Shown: positions 45,501 to 59,000, numbered from the stretch's first letter. The stretch is DNA of 64,000 bases from Epiperipatus broadwayi (GCA_028023455.1 JAQFVV010000001.1:27022426-27086425), one strand, 5' to 3'. Notes: generated by a model from the sequence alone, not told the origin. A program made the numbers and translations.

Positions 45501-46485
45501 AAGCCACAGACTTCACCCTTTGTCTAGTAAAATCAATATTATCAACAATAACACATGACCCTCTCATATACTTACTCATATACTTTCAAAAGAAGTTCAC
45601 TTTACTTTAGAGACATGTACTCTAAGTTTAAATAATAATAAACACTAGACAATTTAGATGATATTATAATATTATACCATATAGTGTCTATTGGCTATTT
45701 AATCTTACAGTAGTTGTCTTTATAGTAAAGTGAAAAGAACTGTTGTTGGGAATATACAAGAATCATATAAAAAAGTCACATGATATGGTGAAAACTCACA
45801 TGATATTGTTGATTAGAAAAGCATAAGCAATAGTAATTTTAATAATTTTTAACAATAATATAGCACAATCTGAATGAATGCATGTAATAAGAAAGACAAC
45901 ATTTGTTTTAAGACTTTCACTTACTTAGTTTATTACATAATATTAAATGCCAGAGAAATGAGTAAAATCTGGAAAAACATTGGTATTATTGGCTAACTAT
46001 ATAATTTATTATTTTTTTAAAAAACAAATAAAAGAATAGTGCATGTATTTTTGTCATTTAACAGTGATATTTAATCTATTATATTATAGACAGGAGTCAA
46101 TACATAAAAAAAGTTTATGTTAAGCAAATATCTGCAAGCACAGGGTGTTGCACAAATCATACATTCTAAAAGTTTTAAATAATAGTTGCATTAAAAATAG
46201 ACATATTTCAATCATATTCTAAGAAAATTATTTGTTCTATTCCTTCCAAATTTTATCATTTACTAATCATGAAAATTGTTAATTTGGACTTTCAGTTCTA
46301 ACATATTATTGATGCTTGGCATTCTCTTAAAGTGTTTATTATGAATATAAGTAACATAGATACAAGGAATTCTATTTTTGTAACCCGTTAAAAATAGAAA
46401 TCGTAACTTGTTTTCTAACTGCTTAGCAGAATAATAATTAAATGCTGAGCTTCTTAATAATTATAGAAATTTAAAAGCCTAAGTT
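45501..46485. other. AT-rich non-coding
   Basis: Nothing recognised. Confidence 0.4.
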
Positions 46486-46946
46486 TTGGGGCTGATAAGA
46501 AGACTTAAAATAACATGTATAATCTCAATGGAAAAAGAAATGAAACCAGGTATTCAATTTCAAATTCCCTCAAAAACCTGGAAAATAATGCTCAAATTAA
46601 AAAAAGGTGTGTTAAAAGAACAATTGCCTCATAGGATTATAAAAAATCAAATGCAATTTCTGTTATACTTAAAGGTAGACTGCCACTCTGTTTCAGATGT
46701 AACAGAATAGGTCACATTGCTGCAATGTGTGAGGTTGGAAGCTGTATAAAGTGTAATAAATTTGATAGAGAAGGTCATATATGTAATACTAGTCAAATAA
46801 AAACCTGGGTAAGTATTGTAAATAATGAGATTCCACTTGAGAGTGATATGGAATATCAAAGTCAATGCATGAATGAAGAAACAGTGATAAGTAAAGACAA
46901 ATTGAAATTTCAAAACACTGATTTTTCAAAAGATAAATTGAGATGA
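46486..46946 (+). pseudogene. LINE ORF1 remnant with CCHC zinc knuckles
   Basis: Across a frame change near 46700 the sequence reads GRLPLCFRCNRIGHIAAMC, then GSCIKCNKFDREGHIC. The first is a textbook CX2CX4HX4C knuckle and the second a variant. Such knuckles close the ORF1 protein of Tx1-like and related LINEs, where they bind the element RNA. The downstream stretch to 46946 is acidic and polar. ORF2 fragments begin 270 bp later on the same strand, fitting a two-ORF element. Frameshifts make it non-functional. Confidence 0.65.
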
Positions 46947-47216
46947 AGTGTCTTATCTAGAAGAAGATGATAAAATAAACTATAATAATAAAATTATTAT
47001 TTGATTATATAGCTGTTGTAAAGAATTATTATTATTGATTACTATAATAATAATATTGGTTTCAATCTTAACGACTGCAATGAAAAGATATTGAAAAAAA
47101 AAAAACTTTCAAAGGATTAAATGTATAAAATCAATGAGTAAATAATTTGATAAGATCTAATAATATAAGTAAGGAGGATAAAACAATAAATGAACAAACA
47201 TTTGGTTTAATAAACG

Positions 47217-50160
47217 ATGAATAATTCTCTTAACATAACAACATTAAATATTAGAGGTATTAATAATGTAATTAAAGAAAATAGAATTGCAGATTATATT
47301 ATTAAACAAAAATATGATATTACGATATTTATGGAAACAAAAATAAATAGAATACACCTAAAAATTTTCTTAACAGATTGTCACAAAAAATATTATATTA
47401 TATAAACCTAATAGTAGACCAGCACAAGGAGTTGCTGTATTATTTAATACAAATTCAGACATTGCAATGGTTCAGATCTTAACATTACAAACTAATTATC
47501 TTTTCTTGTTTCAAAAGTACTGCATTATCTTATTGCTATTTACTTAATTGCAAGAGGTAAGGACTTAGTAAAAGTTTTACATAGTGTCCAAAATAAATTG
47601 TTGTCAAAATCGGGAATTATTATTTTTGGTGGTGACTTCAATTGTACTTATAATAATCTCTCAAATGAATTGAAAAATAAATTACAAGAGGTCTTTCTTT
47701 TTTCATTGCAGGATAAATATCTAAATAATAATTTTACGTTCTTCAATAATAGATATAAAACACTTATTGATTTATTGTTTATATCGGGCAATAAAGTTAA
47801 TAGTGCTAAGATAACTACATCCATAGTTCCCTTTTCAGATCACCTTCAAGTGCACTTGAAAGTACATGATTATGAGATTATTAGAAGGCAATACAGATTT
47901 ACAGTGAATAAAAATATAAGGGATAAAATAGTTTTAAAAACAGATCAAATTTCTAATTGTCTGGTAATGATGAGTTATTATTTGAATGTTACAATCTTGC
48001 CACTATGTATTGCATAATATAAAATTAAAGATGAATTGTCTGAAATGTGTATAAAAATAACAAAGCAAAATATGTCCCTTAACCAAATAAAAAATAGAAT
48101 ATCAGAGATATATAATATATTAGAATTACTTTCAAGTTTGACTGCAAACGATCATTGGTTAGTGCATTACAAAAATAATATAACAGTATTTATCAGGTAG
48201 TGCAGCAGGAATTTCAAACAAAACAATTGAGGAAGCTGATCCCAAATATTAGTAAACTAACTAAGCCGGTTATTAACTATGCAAAGATTTATATACTGCA
48301 TGCAAAAGAAATTGGTTTAATACAAACTGAGTTACCAGGTGTTTTATCTGGAATTAGTATCGATGAAGGAATTTTTAATATGTTGAAAAAAAAAATTTGG
48401 TGAAAGGAAAGGTAATATAAATGAATTCAACAGTGAGTTTTCACAAGAATTTAAAGAACATATTACAAAGTCAGAAATATAAAATGAGATCGATAGATTA
48501 AAGACTAATGTAGGATTAGCAAATGACTTTATACTGGCTTCAGTATACAAAAAGTTAGATTATGGTTGAATACCAATAATGTGGAAATGCTTTAAACAAA
48601 TGTGTTGTGAGAAGATTGAATGACCATATCTAAATAATAGAGTTATTTTTAGTATAAGAAAAGATAAAGCAATTACAACATCTAAATTTGATGACCTTAG
48701 ATATATATCAATTGAGGACATAGATTCAAAAATTTTCACAAGAATATTGCTAAAAAAATTGAATGCCATAATTCTTTCCAGAATTTCTTAAGCACATCAT
48801 CCCATTAAAAATAAATGTGCAGTCTATGCAGCATTAGGAATACAAGAAGCAATTAAATATGCAAAAGAGCTTAGACTAATGCAATACTATCCAGTTAAAA
48901 TAGATTTTAAATCAATATTTGATCTGATTAATTGATCTTATTTAACAAAAGTAGTGGATGATTTAGTTCCTGATCATAAATATTTGGTTTGTGCTATACA
49001 CAATTATATTAAAAACAGCAGAATTTCTATTAAAAGCTTTATGAGATCTAATTTTTTCATACCTTCTAAGGGTATTCCCCAGGGATCTCCTCTTGCTGCA
49101 TTGCTTGCTGTTTACTGTCTATTTGAACCCTATGATAAAAGAAATTGAAAACAGAGTGCCTGGTCTATACCTGCCCATTTGGATGTAAAAATTCAAGTAA
49201 CTGCTTTTATTTATGATGTGATAGTTATTTTTTAAGATGGCTTTAATGTTCAAATAGATTTCAAACAATGACTGGCTCTCTTATTCAGCTTTTTAAGTTA
49301 GCAGCCTGGCAGCTTGCCATGGGAAAGAAGATACCATGTGAGTTTCTGGCTACAACATCTAATTTCTTGGGAATACCAATATATCACTCTAAAGCTTCTA
49401 TGAATAAATACCTTAATGGGTTAATAATTAATAAAATTAAATTCCAAATTGTTTGCTTTTCCTCTATGAGATTTTATCCAGTAACTAGAGCTAAAATTTT
49501 TAATGCAATTGTTTTAGGAATACTAGCATATTATGGTCCTTGCGTTACTCTTTTCAATAATATGATAAATAAAATTAATAGGATAGTCAAGAAGTATGGA
49601 TGGGATAAAACTGGTAACTCGATTTCTGTATCAACTTTACAACTGCCTATAAGTAAGGAGGGGGGGGTAATTTAATTGAAGCAAGAGATTATATTGTCTT
49701 TATCAAGGTTACTACTTACTTGAATAAAAAATAAAATTTTTGATGTACCAGATTGTGGTATAAGACTTTTCAATAAAATGGGAAAAGAGATAAGATCTTT
49801 TTTCTAGGCTTGATGATAGCTTATAAGGATTTACAGGACTTTCTAAATCTACCAAATCTAGAAAGTTTGAGATATAGGGATCTAAAAAAAAAAATTAGAT
49901 TGTCATGAGATCTCATGGATGGATATATCTAAAAATAAAGTTTTAAAAAATTATCAATCAATTTGTGCTCCTCCATTGTACATTAAATTTGTTTTCAAGC
50001 TGATGAACAGCTTGTTATGTACAACTTCACGTTTGAATTGTAAATTTGGAATGAATTTGGATACCAAATGTATATAGTGTAAAAGTAAAGAAGAAACCTT
50101 TTTGCATTTGTTCAAAGAGTGTAGTGGTTTTCAACAATTAAGAAATTGTGTTTTTGACTC
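47217..50160 (+). pseudogene. LINE ORF2 remnant (Tx1/L1-like): endonuclease, RT, zinc finger
   Basis: Fragments in consistent order. SLNITTLNIRGINN and DITIFMETKIN at 47217-47340 are the endonuclease start. IIIFGGDFNCTYNN at about 47625 has the conserved GDFN, and IVPFSDHLQVHLKV at about 47825 has SDH. RT follows at 48640-49145: DDLRYISIEDIDSKIFTRIL, then the palm region PVKIDFKSIFDLIN and GIPQGSPLAALLAVYCL. The FADD block is damaged (YDVIVIF, about 49213). FYPVTRAKIFNAIVLGILAY at 49475-49535 is the thumb. CKSKEETFLHLFKEC at about 50080 is the terminal zinc finger. Many stops and frameshifts break it. The thumb and zinc finger style is that of Tx1/L1-like elements, the same broad type as 600-2700. 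Confidence 0.75.
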
Positions 50161-50307
50161 ACCATTTATAAATTTGAGATATATGATAAATAAATATACA
50201 CCTGGGTCTCGTTTTATGTGGATTTTTTTAATGCTATTTTGAAGTTATGCGATTCATGTTTCTTCTTAATATCTTTGTATGCAGGTTTTTTTTATGCGAT
50301 AAAAGTT

Positions 50308-50427
50308 ATTAGATTAGAAGTCAAGCTCTGATAATGTGCTATTACTTTAAATATTATAAATTTTGCACACTCACACATCATATTTAAAGTTATAGCACAT
50401 CATTGGAGTTCGACTTTTATCTAATAA
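50308..50427. repeat. imperfect hairpin, 45-bp arms
   Basis: ATTAGATTAGAAGTCAAGCT...GATAATGTGCTATTACTTTAAATAT pairs with ATATTTAAAGTTATAGCACATCATTGGAGTTCGACTTTTATCTAAT, with a loop of about 23 bases. It could be a small fold-back element or a transcribed hairpin; nothing shows expression. Confidence 0.65.
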
Positions 50428-50975
50428 TTTCAATATTTTCAGCACTTTATAATAGTACTGTAATCGATTTTATGCAATAAAGAAGTTCATAATTCATTTA
50501 AAATCAGGATTACCCCATTTTATATACACACATTAAATTTTATTAAGATTATAATGTAAATTGGTTCAAACATAGATGTTTATACTATGCGTGTTGCTGT
50601 TTCTGCATTTTAAATCACATTCTATTTTTGCTTTTTTTAAAAAAAGGGTATGTAATCAATTATTAGTGTCTGCAAGTTTATTTATAAAAGATGAGTAACA
50701 GTAATGGGCACAATTAAATTTGACAATTAAAAATTAAAATCTGATTTTTAATTAACAATTTAAAAATTATGTAATGTGATCTGAAATTAATGTGATGTGA
50801 AACAAAGAAATTTGATTTTTAAACAGAATTGAAAATTAAAAAATTAAAGACAAAAATAAGAATTTAATTTTTAATTGTTAGTTTTAATTAAATTTTGCCC
50901 AACAGTGGTGAGTAGGTATCTTTTTATTATCATAAGTCTAAGTTCTTATTTTTATTTTAAACTTTTAGTTTACCC

Positions 50976-51123
50976 TAATGGAGAGGAAAAAACACCCAAA
51001 AAATGAATTTCTTTGGAAACAAAAATTTCAATTTTAGATCACTTAGCAAAATGGGAAGGATCAACAGTGATTGGAAAACATTTTAGTTTGGGTGAGTCCA
51101 TTATAAAAGCAATAAAAAAATGA
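50976..51123 (+). pseudogene. pogo/Tigger transposase DNA-binding domain remnant
   Basis: The frame 51010-51123 reads SLETKISILDHLAKWEGSTV, then IGKHFSLGESIIKAIKK and a stop. This matches the N-terminal psq/CENP-B-type helix-turn-helix of pogo/Tigger transposases, which binds the element ends. A lysine-rich MERKKHPKN precedes it in a frame shifted by a small indel. No DDE domain follows, so only the start of the gene remains. Confidence 0.55.
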
Positions 51124-52364
51124 TGTTGGTGCTAGTTGTATTTCTACTTGTGATGAATTTGATTTCTTACTAGTTCACAAATGAACATGCATATCATCAA
51201 ATAGTGATAATGATTAAAATACTGTACATGTATAAAAAAAATGTAAAATACTGTAAATTATACATAAAAATATATTGTTTTGAATAAAATTAAATACTGC
51301 AGTTAATCAAAAAAGTAAAAAAAGTTTGTCTTGTATCAATTTTTTTCTTTGAAAATTTTTATTAGTCATATTTTATTTCCTTATTTTTTATGCGAATATT
51401 AAAATAATTTTATGTTGTTGCTTTGCTTTTATGTAATTTTTTAAAATTACAGTACATATCCTCCATTTTTCACGGTAAGTTAAGTCTATTTTTGTGTGAT
51501 TTCTTTTGTGCGTGTTTTCTGAGGAACTTCACAATGCTATGATTATAATGCATGTGTTGAAAACAATGTGGGCTGCATTGATTTTTGATAACAAAAATAT
51601 AATTGGATTAAAAAACTAGAAAATGATCGGAATAAATATCATCATCAATGTCTAAAATATCTGCCAAAAAAAAAAACCAAATTGAAAGAATATGGGGCAG
51701 ATTTTTCCCTACTGTATGTAAAATATGAAAAGTGTTTATTATTAGAAAATGTATTATAGTTAAATTGTAAAAAAAGAAGAAAGAAAAAAGGAAAAAAAGT
51801 TTTTGTTAATATGTAAATATTTGTTTTTGTATTGTTTGTTTTCTATTAATAAAGTTAATTACTTTTAAAAAAAAACATATATTAAAACTGCAAAGGAGAA
51901 TTTCATAATTGTAGTCACTTTAGATATTTTTCTGATTCACTAAAAACAATGTGTGGACTTCGAAAACTATTCCACTTTTACATAATGAAACAACCTTTTC
52001 AAGTGGAATAAGTATTTTTGATAATCTTTTGAATGATAATACAAAAATTGAGATGACAATAATTTAATGTTATATCCATTTTCAGTTTTGATTTGGATAA
52101 AGATATCAAACTTAGCTCTTTGTAATCAATAAATGTGGAAAGGTAGGATATCTATTAGTTGTATATTTTAAATTTTTTAGAATATATAAACTCATAAAGT
52201 TGTTGAAGCCTAATCTTAAACATGCATCTATTGTTCTATTTTTTAAAAAATAAAAAGAATAAATAAGATTGTAATAATTATCATGGAATGTCATTATTAT
52301 CCATTGTAACAAACATATTTCATTAATTTTTTAGAATAGATTATTTCCAGTCATAGTTAAATAG
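51124..52364. other. AT-rich non-coding
   Basis: Nothing recognised. The open frame at 52112-52312 has no motif. Confidence 0.4.
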
Positions 52365-52610
52365 TTTACAGAAAATCAATGTTGTTTTAAAAAATCAAAA
52401 AGCACTGTAGGCATGGTTATTATTGCCAGGCAAATGCAACAAAAATCCTGGGAACAAAATAATGTTATATATTTGTTTTTATTGATCTGGTCAAACCATT
52501 TGACTCAATTAATTAAACAAGTTTATGATATTATTTGAAATAAATTGCTTGTCCATTTAAGTTCATTCATATTATACAGCTCTTATGTATTAGTCCTGTT
52601 ACATGGAGTT
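52365..52610 (+). pseudogene. LINE RT fragment, N-terminal blocks
   Basis: The frame reads ENQCCFKKSKSTVGMVIIAR and QMQQKSWEQNNVIYL. After a one-base shift it reads IFVFIDLVKPFDSIN. This is the conserved QxGFRxxRSTxDMIFxARQ...FIDLxKAFDxVN stretch of invertebrate LINE RT (blocks 2-4; the last Asp-containing block carries a catalytic Asp). LINE-like residues (KLLVHLSSFI) continue to 52605, where a fold-back element begins. It has an older look than the other LINEs. Confidence 0.65.
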
Positions 52611-52839
52611 CATATTAGACATGCGACGCTTTTTCACATTCATATCAATCCACTGATAACTTTGTAATCTTGTGATCTGACCAAAATAACCTGTATGCAG
52701 ATCTTGTACATGATATTTTCACAAAAATTTATGAAAATAACATGTACATAGATCTTTTATACATGATATTTCCCCCAAGATTTACAAAGTTATCGGCAGG
52801 TTAAATACGTATATGAAAAGGTGCAGTATGTCTAATATG
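52611..52839. mobile_element. 229-bp fold-back element inside a LINE
   Basis: CATATTAGACAT at 52611 pairs with ATGTCTAATATG ending at 52839. Inside, TTTTTCACATTCATAT pairs with ATATGAAAAG, GATAACTTTGTAATCTTG with CAAGATTTACAAAGTTATC, and a central GATCTTGTACATGATATTTTC/GAAAATAACATGTACATAGATC forms a second nested palindrome. No open frame, no clear target duplication. Confidence 0.7.
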
Positions 52840-53384
52840 TGCTCTGGGTCAAAGGACGAACACTATTTTTACACACAAAAATATAAACAATTTGGAGTGT
52901 AATTTACCAAAAAAAAAAAAAAAAAAACAGAAATATATACATTTACACGAAAAAGTATAACAATACTGGAGAGTGTTTTTGTTTTGAATTGTTTAATACT
53001 AAAGATGAATTTCAGCAAAAAAAAAATCACCAATCTTAAAAAGTACATTAATATAACTTTTTAAGGAAAAAATGTAAAACCTGTTGAGAAATATACATTT
53101 ATAACAATACTAAATGATATTAAACAGATATATCTATATATATGACATGTACATGAAAAGTATAAAATTTATAATGCTACTAAAGATATGAATTTCAGCA
53201 AAAAAAATATGAGGCACCATTATTACTGTAGGTTAAATATCTGAGGCATTTGTAATGAAAACTGATATTAGAGAAATGTTGTTGTCTTTGGAATTAATTA
53301 CACGCAACTTTATAAACCAGGGATCAAAATGTGATACAGGATTAATGGAAGAATATTTAATATGAAACAATTAAAAGTGAAAAC
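52840..53384. other. AT-rich sequence between LINE pieces
   Basis: A-rich tracts (for example 52909-52927) and no recognisable LINE residues, although it lies where the LINE region between palm blocks is expected. It is either heavily decayed or a further insertion. Confidence 0.4.
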
Positions 53385-53740
53385 TAGAACTTCATCTTTT
53401 TTGATTCTGTATTTACAATATGCTGCTGATTACTTTAGTTTAGTAATTAATGTTAAAAATCTTAAAATTTTTAACAGCCAGTACTGGAAGAAACATTTTC
53501 AAAATTTTTTAGCATGGTTAAATACTGACTTGAAATAAAAACCAATTTAAATATCCTGTTAGCATTTCAAGTAGAAAGGCGAACTTCATCAAATATTGAT
53601 GTGAAATATAGATTTCAATGTGCTATAGCTGCTTTTAACAAGTTAAAAGATAGAATATTCTTTTATAATGAGGTAATTATTGCTGTTAATAAGATTTGAC
53701 ACTCTGTCAATATAAAAGTTGTATGGGTAGATTACAATCC
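53385..53740 (+). pseudogene. LINE RT fragment, catalytic loop and thumb
   Basis: LQYAADYFSLVIN at about 53415 stands for the LQYADD catalytic block, with one catalytic Asp position changed to Ala. Further on, RTSSNIDVKYRFQCAIAAFN and KLKDRIFFYNE (53580-53670) match the downstream stretch with I..RI.KA..AF..L. It is collinear with 52365-52610 and the same broad LINE type, so the two are probably one element. Confidence 0.55.
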
Positions 53741-55829
53741 TATCAAAACCAGCTTTTATTTATCCACACCACTAAACTAAACCCATTCAAAAGACAAGCC
53801 TAACTAATAGGTGTTTGAATATGCACTATCCTTTTGTTTAAGCATACATACATATATACACGATGAATGTTTGCTTTGCTAAGTATCAAGTTAAACAAAT
53901 ATCACAATGAACTAACTTCTCTTATTTAATGAAAAATAAAGGCCCAATTAAAGAAATCATTCATATATATATATATACTTAATTATCAATGTGTTGTACA
54001 TCACAAATTGAGACAAAGACTTAGTAAACATAGTGATGACCCAATTTCAAGCCAATCCCTAAGCAACCAAGTGTGGAAAATAAAATTAGAATTATGTTAC
54101 ATAATTTTATTTTTTAACTACAACCAATATAATATGTGCAACAATAGGCAGTCACAGCAATGTCATAGGAAATGGAAAAGCTAGTATACTAAACACCAGA
54201 AACTAAGCATGATAAAAACACAAACCCAGTTCATTTCCATTGTCTTTTGTTATTTTTCAAATAATGTATTAACTATATAAAGTCAACAACCTAAGACTGA
54301 ATGTTTGAATGCAAGAGAAGATGGATTAACTTGTTTGAATATTCTGCATTATCTTTATAAATTTCCTAGTCCAAGACTATAAGCAATTAAAACCGACATA
54401 TATAAATAGACAGAGTTTAATAAATTTATGTGGTTTAATAAAAGTAACTGAACTGATTTTAAATTGATATTCAAGAAACTGCACTATTATTTGAACACAG
54501 ATAAAGAAGAAGTAGAACCCTGACAGCATTTAAATAAAATGATGAAGTAACTTTTTTATATGCAAGCCATTAAATGCCAAATATCAAATCAAGAAAGGTT
54601 AAATCTGCTATAAACTGCTGTGCAATGTATTCTGGTTAAATTAACAGTGCCATAGGACTGAAAGGCTACTGTCCTGACCATGGAAGCACAATGATTTAAT
54701 CTACTTACCTGTATAATGCCAAATGTCCTACATTAAATGTCTAAATGGATCAAGTAAGAAAGCAACTACAGAGAATGGATGTAATACTACTTCGAGTGCA
54801 TTGCCTAAAAATTCCAGTGAGTGATGAATAATATACCAAAGGAGAGTGATCCGAAGAGAGATAGACTGTATCCATAAAATACATTATTGCCAAACCTATG
54901 GACATTAACCAAGATAAACTAATGAAAATTTTGATTTTATTATGTATATTTTTTTATATGTTTGTAAAATTCTAGTTTTATTTCATTTCCATATTTCGGA
55001 GAGTGTTTATAAATTGGGAGAGTCCATGATAAGTAAAAGCAATAAAATGAAGGTGGGAAAATTATTAAGTTAGATAAAAAAAATTTTATGTTAAATAAAG
55101 TTTAGATTAGATTTCATTCCATGGCAATTTGACATTAATCATCATCATGATATGAAATCAGATAAGACCTTTAAGATTATTACATATTAATCACAATCAT
55201 TTATTACAGGACAGAGTTCATGATATGTGTTCATAATTAACTACAATTGTTTATTTTTTTAAGTATAAATGACTAATCTTGTGCAGACATTCTTTTCTAT
55301 TAACCTTTGGAAATAGTACATAGATAGAGGATCCCCCAAAAAGCTGGAACATAATTAAATTGAATTGGGCAATGAGGCTACTATGATTATATTTGTATAA
55401 TATTATAAATTAGCTACTTAGCTTCATGGTCAACTTGATAATAAATTTTTTTTATTTGCTTTGTAAATAATTAGTGCCATGTTACGTATTTGTACCATGG
55501 GCAAGGGTGAACACATTTAATTGTTGATATGGTAGAAATACATCCTTGACACTCACAATTATATTGTTTTATTATGTTAAAGAGTTTTGAATTTTTTTGT
55601 TTTATTATTTAATAAATGTTGTTGACTTGATTACATTAAAATGATCTCTAGTTTATCAAAATCATTTTTGCATTCATTCATCAATTGATAACCAAGTATA
55701 TGCATACATACACATTTCACACTTTATAATAACACAGTAATATGATTGGATCTTTAAATCAGTTGGAATCTTTATAGAAATGCAAAAGTTGCTATCTAGT
55801 GTAAATTCAACCCCAAAGAAGGCAGACTT
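53741..55829. other. non-coding stretch
   Basis: No gene recognised. At 55030-55065, GGGAGAGTCCATGATAAGTA and AAAGCAATAAAATGA resemble the tail of the Tigger remnant at 51085-51123, a very short possible second copy. Confidence 0.35.
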
Positions 55830-56050
55830 CTCCTTGAGTTTAAATACTGAGGCATAACAGAGCCCTAAGGAGGGGTGAAATATTGATGAATGAGCCCAAA
55901 TTATGTCTAAATTTAAATGTGTAAATACAGAGCTATCCCATTGGAGGTAGATATGATCATAGGTTAGGTACTTCATCATGTCATTCACAGCATCCTACCG
56001 GAAGACCTTAGGTTGGACCATAGTGAGATACATCACCCCTCTCTTGTGAT
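55830..56050 (+). mobile_element. SINE-like repeat, family E, copy 1
   Basis: Shares with 63625-63860 the order CTCCxTGAGTTTAAATA, GGCATAA, GATGAATGAGC/GATGGATGACC, TCTAAATT, ATGATCATAGGTTAGGTACTTCATC and CATYCTACYGGAAGACC. It ends with a B-box-like TTAGGTTGGACCAT (56009-56022). The 3' half looks tRNA-derived. No clear target duplication. Confidence 0.5.
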
Positions 56051-59000
56051 AAAACCCCAGCCCATTATAAAGTATTCAAAAAATTTTATTTAAAGAGGCT
56101 ATATAGAATTTTAAAAGTACAGTGGCTAGTTCATAAACAAATAAAAGCTAAAGGATGATTAAAAAACTTTTTCCAAAACTTACAAGTCTAACTTTGCATG
56201 CACTCAGAATATCATTTGGTAAAATTTTAAATATTTTAACCCTATTTATCAAATAAATTAATTATCTCTCTCTTTTAAAAAAGATGGGTTGCCTTACAAA
56301 ATACTGCTTTTTTAAGTTACAGTTTTATAAAAATATAAATTTTTAAAAGTTTATTTTACCACAAATCTTTAATATAATTCTTAATAATTAGATAACCATT
56401 TTATGATTTTCAGCTAACAGAACAATAATTTAAATTGTATTTTAGAAAGTATTATATTGTACTAAAAGTCAATGTACTTGCAAAGACTACACCAAGGCGG
56501 CATTAATCTTCCCATTTAGTAAATATTTTACTTATTTCTCTAAATAATTCAAATTGCCATTTTTCACTTTAACATTTCTTTTTTTTTTTTCTAACACTTT
56601 GATTTTTATAGAGTTATATCAACCAAACATTATATTGCTTAATAAGCTTATCTTTATTCAGAAAGCTGCAGACGCTTTTTCATAATCAAAACTCGTATTT
56701 GTTTTTAAATCTCACTGACTTGTACATAACCATAAATATTTTAATTATTTCTTTATAAATAGCATTATGTCTTTATTCTTAAGTCACAATATACAATTGT
56801 GTAATTCTACCAAACTTGTACTGTTCAAGATAATATGAAAAGGTAAAATAAAATTAATAAGAAAGACTTAAATGAACTGAACAGTTTTTGGCTGATTGCT
56901 GCTAGAATCATAGTGCTAAATAGAACTATGCCATTACAAATGTGCATATATAGTAATGAAGACCAATATATCAGGCACAATATGTAAATTAGATGGTCCA
57001 TTTTTTGATAATGGATACAGGAATCTTTTCTATTGATGAAATGAGAATCCCTTGCAATAACCCAAACCTTTACATATTTTTTTTTCTATCATCCCTTTTA
57101 GCACATATTGTTCTTACATTGGAGGAAGAAAAGATGTGTTCCAGAGTTAGTTTGTGATAAAAAAAATATTGATATATATTCACAATTTAATTTAGCTTTA
57201 TTGTATGAAAACATATGCTGGGTGACTTTTGTTGATCTGTTAGTGAGATTCACCATAATACAAAGAGCTATAGGATGAGGCAGGGCTTGAAATTTTATAT
57301 AGAATCTGGGAAGTGTGTTCAAAAAGTATTCTGTCTTTAGTATTAATTACAAAATTGTTGAGTGAAGGGGGCAATCTGAAGCTAACTCAGAATGTGTCTG
57401 CACAGATTGTTTGAAGGTTTTTTGCAAAACGGAATATAAAACAGGTTTATTCATGGTTTAAATGGGTTATTATTGTCAGCAATTTTGTAAATGTTATCAT
57501 AAAATTTTCCAACTGTTTTTATTAGTGTGTTATAGTTATATTCGAATATCCATTAAATCCTTAATATAAGACTCAATAATGATTTTTCTGTCAGTTTCAT
57601 ACTTGTATAACTTTTTGTTTATATGTAAAAAAAACTTTTCAGGCATGCAAGTTTGTGTTCAAATGAAACTTTAGACTTGTGATGGATGAATCCTCTCACT
57701 TGGATTGATTTCACATTCATGTTAAAGTCCAGCTTACGCTTGTTCTTTGGACATATATATTCAGAAAGTTTATCCCCAGATTTTTATCTTTGTGTATACA
57801 AATCGATCTTTTTTGATTATGAGATGGCTACAGAATACACCTTTTCCTCCTCCAATGTAAGAACAATATATGCCAAAAGGAATAAGAAAAAAAGAAAATA
57901 TAAAGGAGCTTGGGATATTGCATGGAATTCTCATTCCATCAATAAAAAAGATTTGTGTGTTCCATTATCAAAAAAATGAAACATCTAATTTACATACTGT
58001 ACTTGATTTACATATTGGTTTTTCCCACTATATATGTATATTTTTAATGACACAGATCTATTCTGCACTATGATTCTGGCAGCAATCTGCCAAAAGCTGG
58101 ATTAGTGCATTTAAGATTTTCTTATTAGTTTTATTTTACCTTTTCATATTAACTTGAACAATACAAGTTTGGTAAAATTATATAATTGTATAAAAAGTGT
58201 ATATACTATTGAGAATTAAATGTATAATTTTCCATTAGTCATACTATTTCTCTGTTTGTATGAATTTCCTAATGCATAAGATTAACATGATAATCACAAA
58301 ATATAAAATTTTAAATATACTTATGAAAGCAATAAATAGAAACAAGGAATAATTACTTTGTTTTTACTAAATGATTGTCTAGAGTAGCTAGTTAGATTAT
58401 GAACACCTGAAGGTTTTTTTTTTTATTATTTTAAATAATGCATTTTTAAAATACCCAAGATAGATCTTACATTCGAAATTATTAACTACATTTAACTCTT
58501 GATATTTCCCTCTAAAACATAATTTGCTACTTAATTAATGACTTAATTTTTTACTCTTTTAATAATAAAGACATTAGCTTCATTAATGTTTACTAATCTG
58601 AATTATAAGATAATATCAATTTCTTCTTTGGTTTTTATTATTTTTGTTCACCTGACAGCATATTATTAATGGAAAAAAAAATCATATGTATGAGTCTGTA
58701 TATGTTTTTATATATTTTGATTCAAATCATCAATTAAATCTACGGATAAATTAAGATAGATTTAGGCCTATATATACACACACATTCTTTAATAATAAAT
58801 TTATTTTATCAGTTGAACTATTTTCATTATCTAGTTTTAATTGTTAAATGTCTCCAGAAAAATTTAAACTTTATTTAAAGTTTTCAAATACATTCAATTG
58901 CAAATCTCAAGTCATTATTATTCTCTTCTTCAGGTGTTGACGGTCTAACCAAAAACATTACTAGCATGGGAAAGAGTTTTACATACTAAATTTAAGGTAA

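Noticed and set aside
54690-54880. LINE C-terminal residues (QRMDVILLRVHCLK region)
   Set aside because: The resemblance to the LINE RWxGHVxRM stretch is loose and no neighbouring block supports it.
55030-55065. second Tigger fragment
   Set aside because: Only about 35 bp resembles 51085-51123, and stops interrupt the frame. Too short to call.
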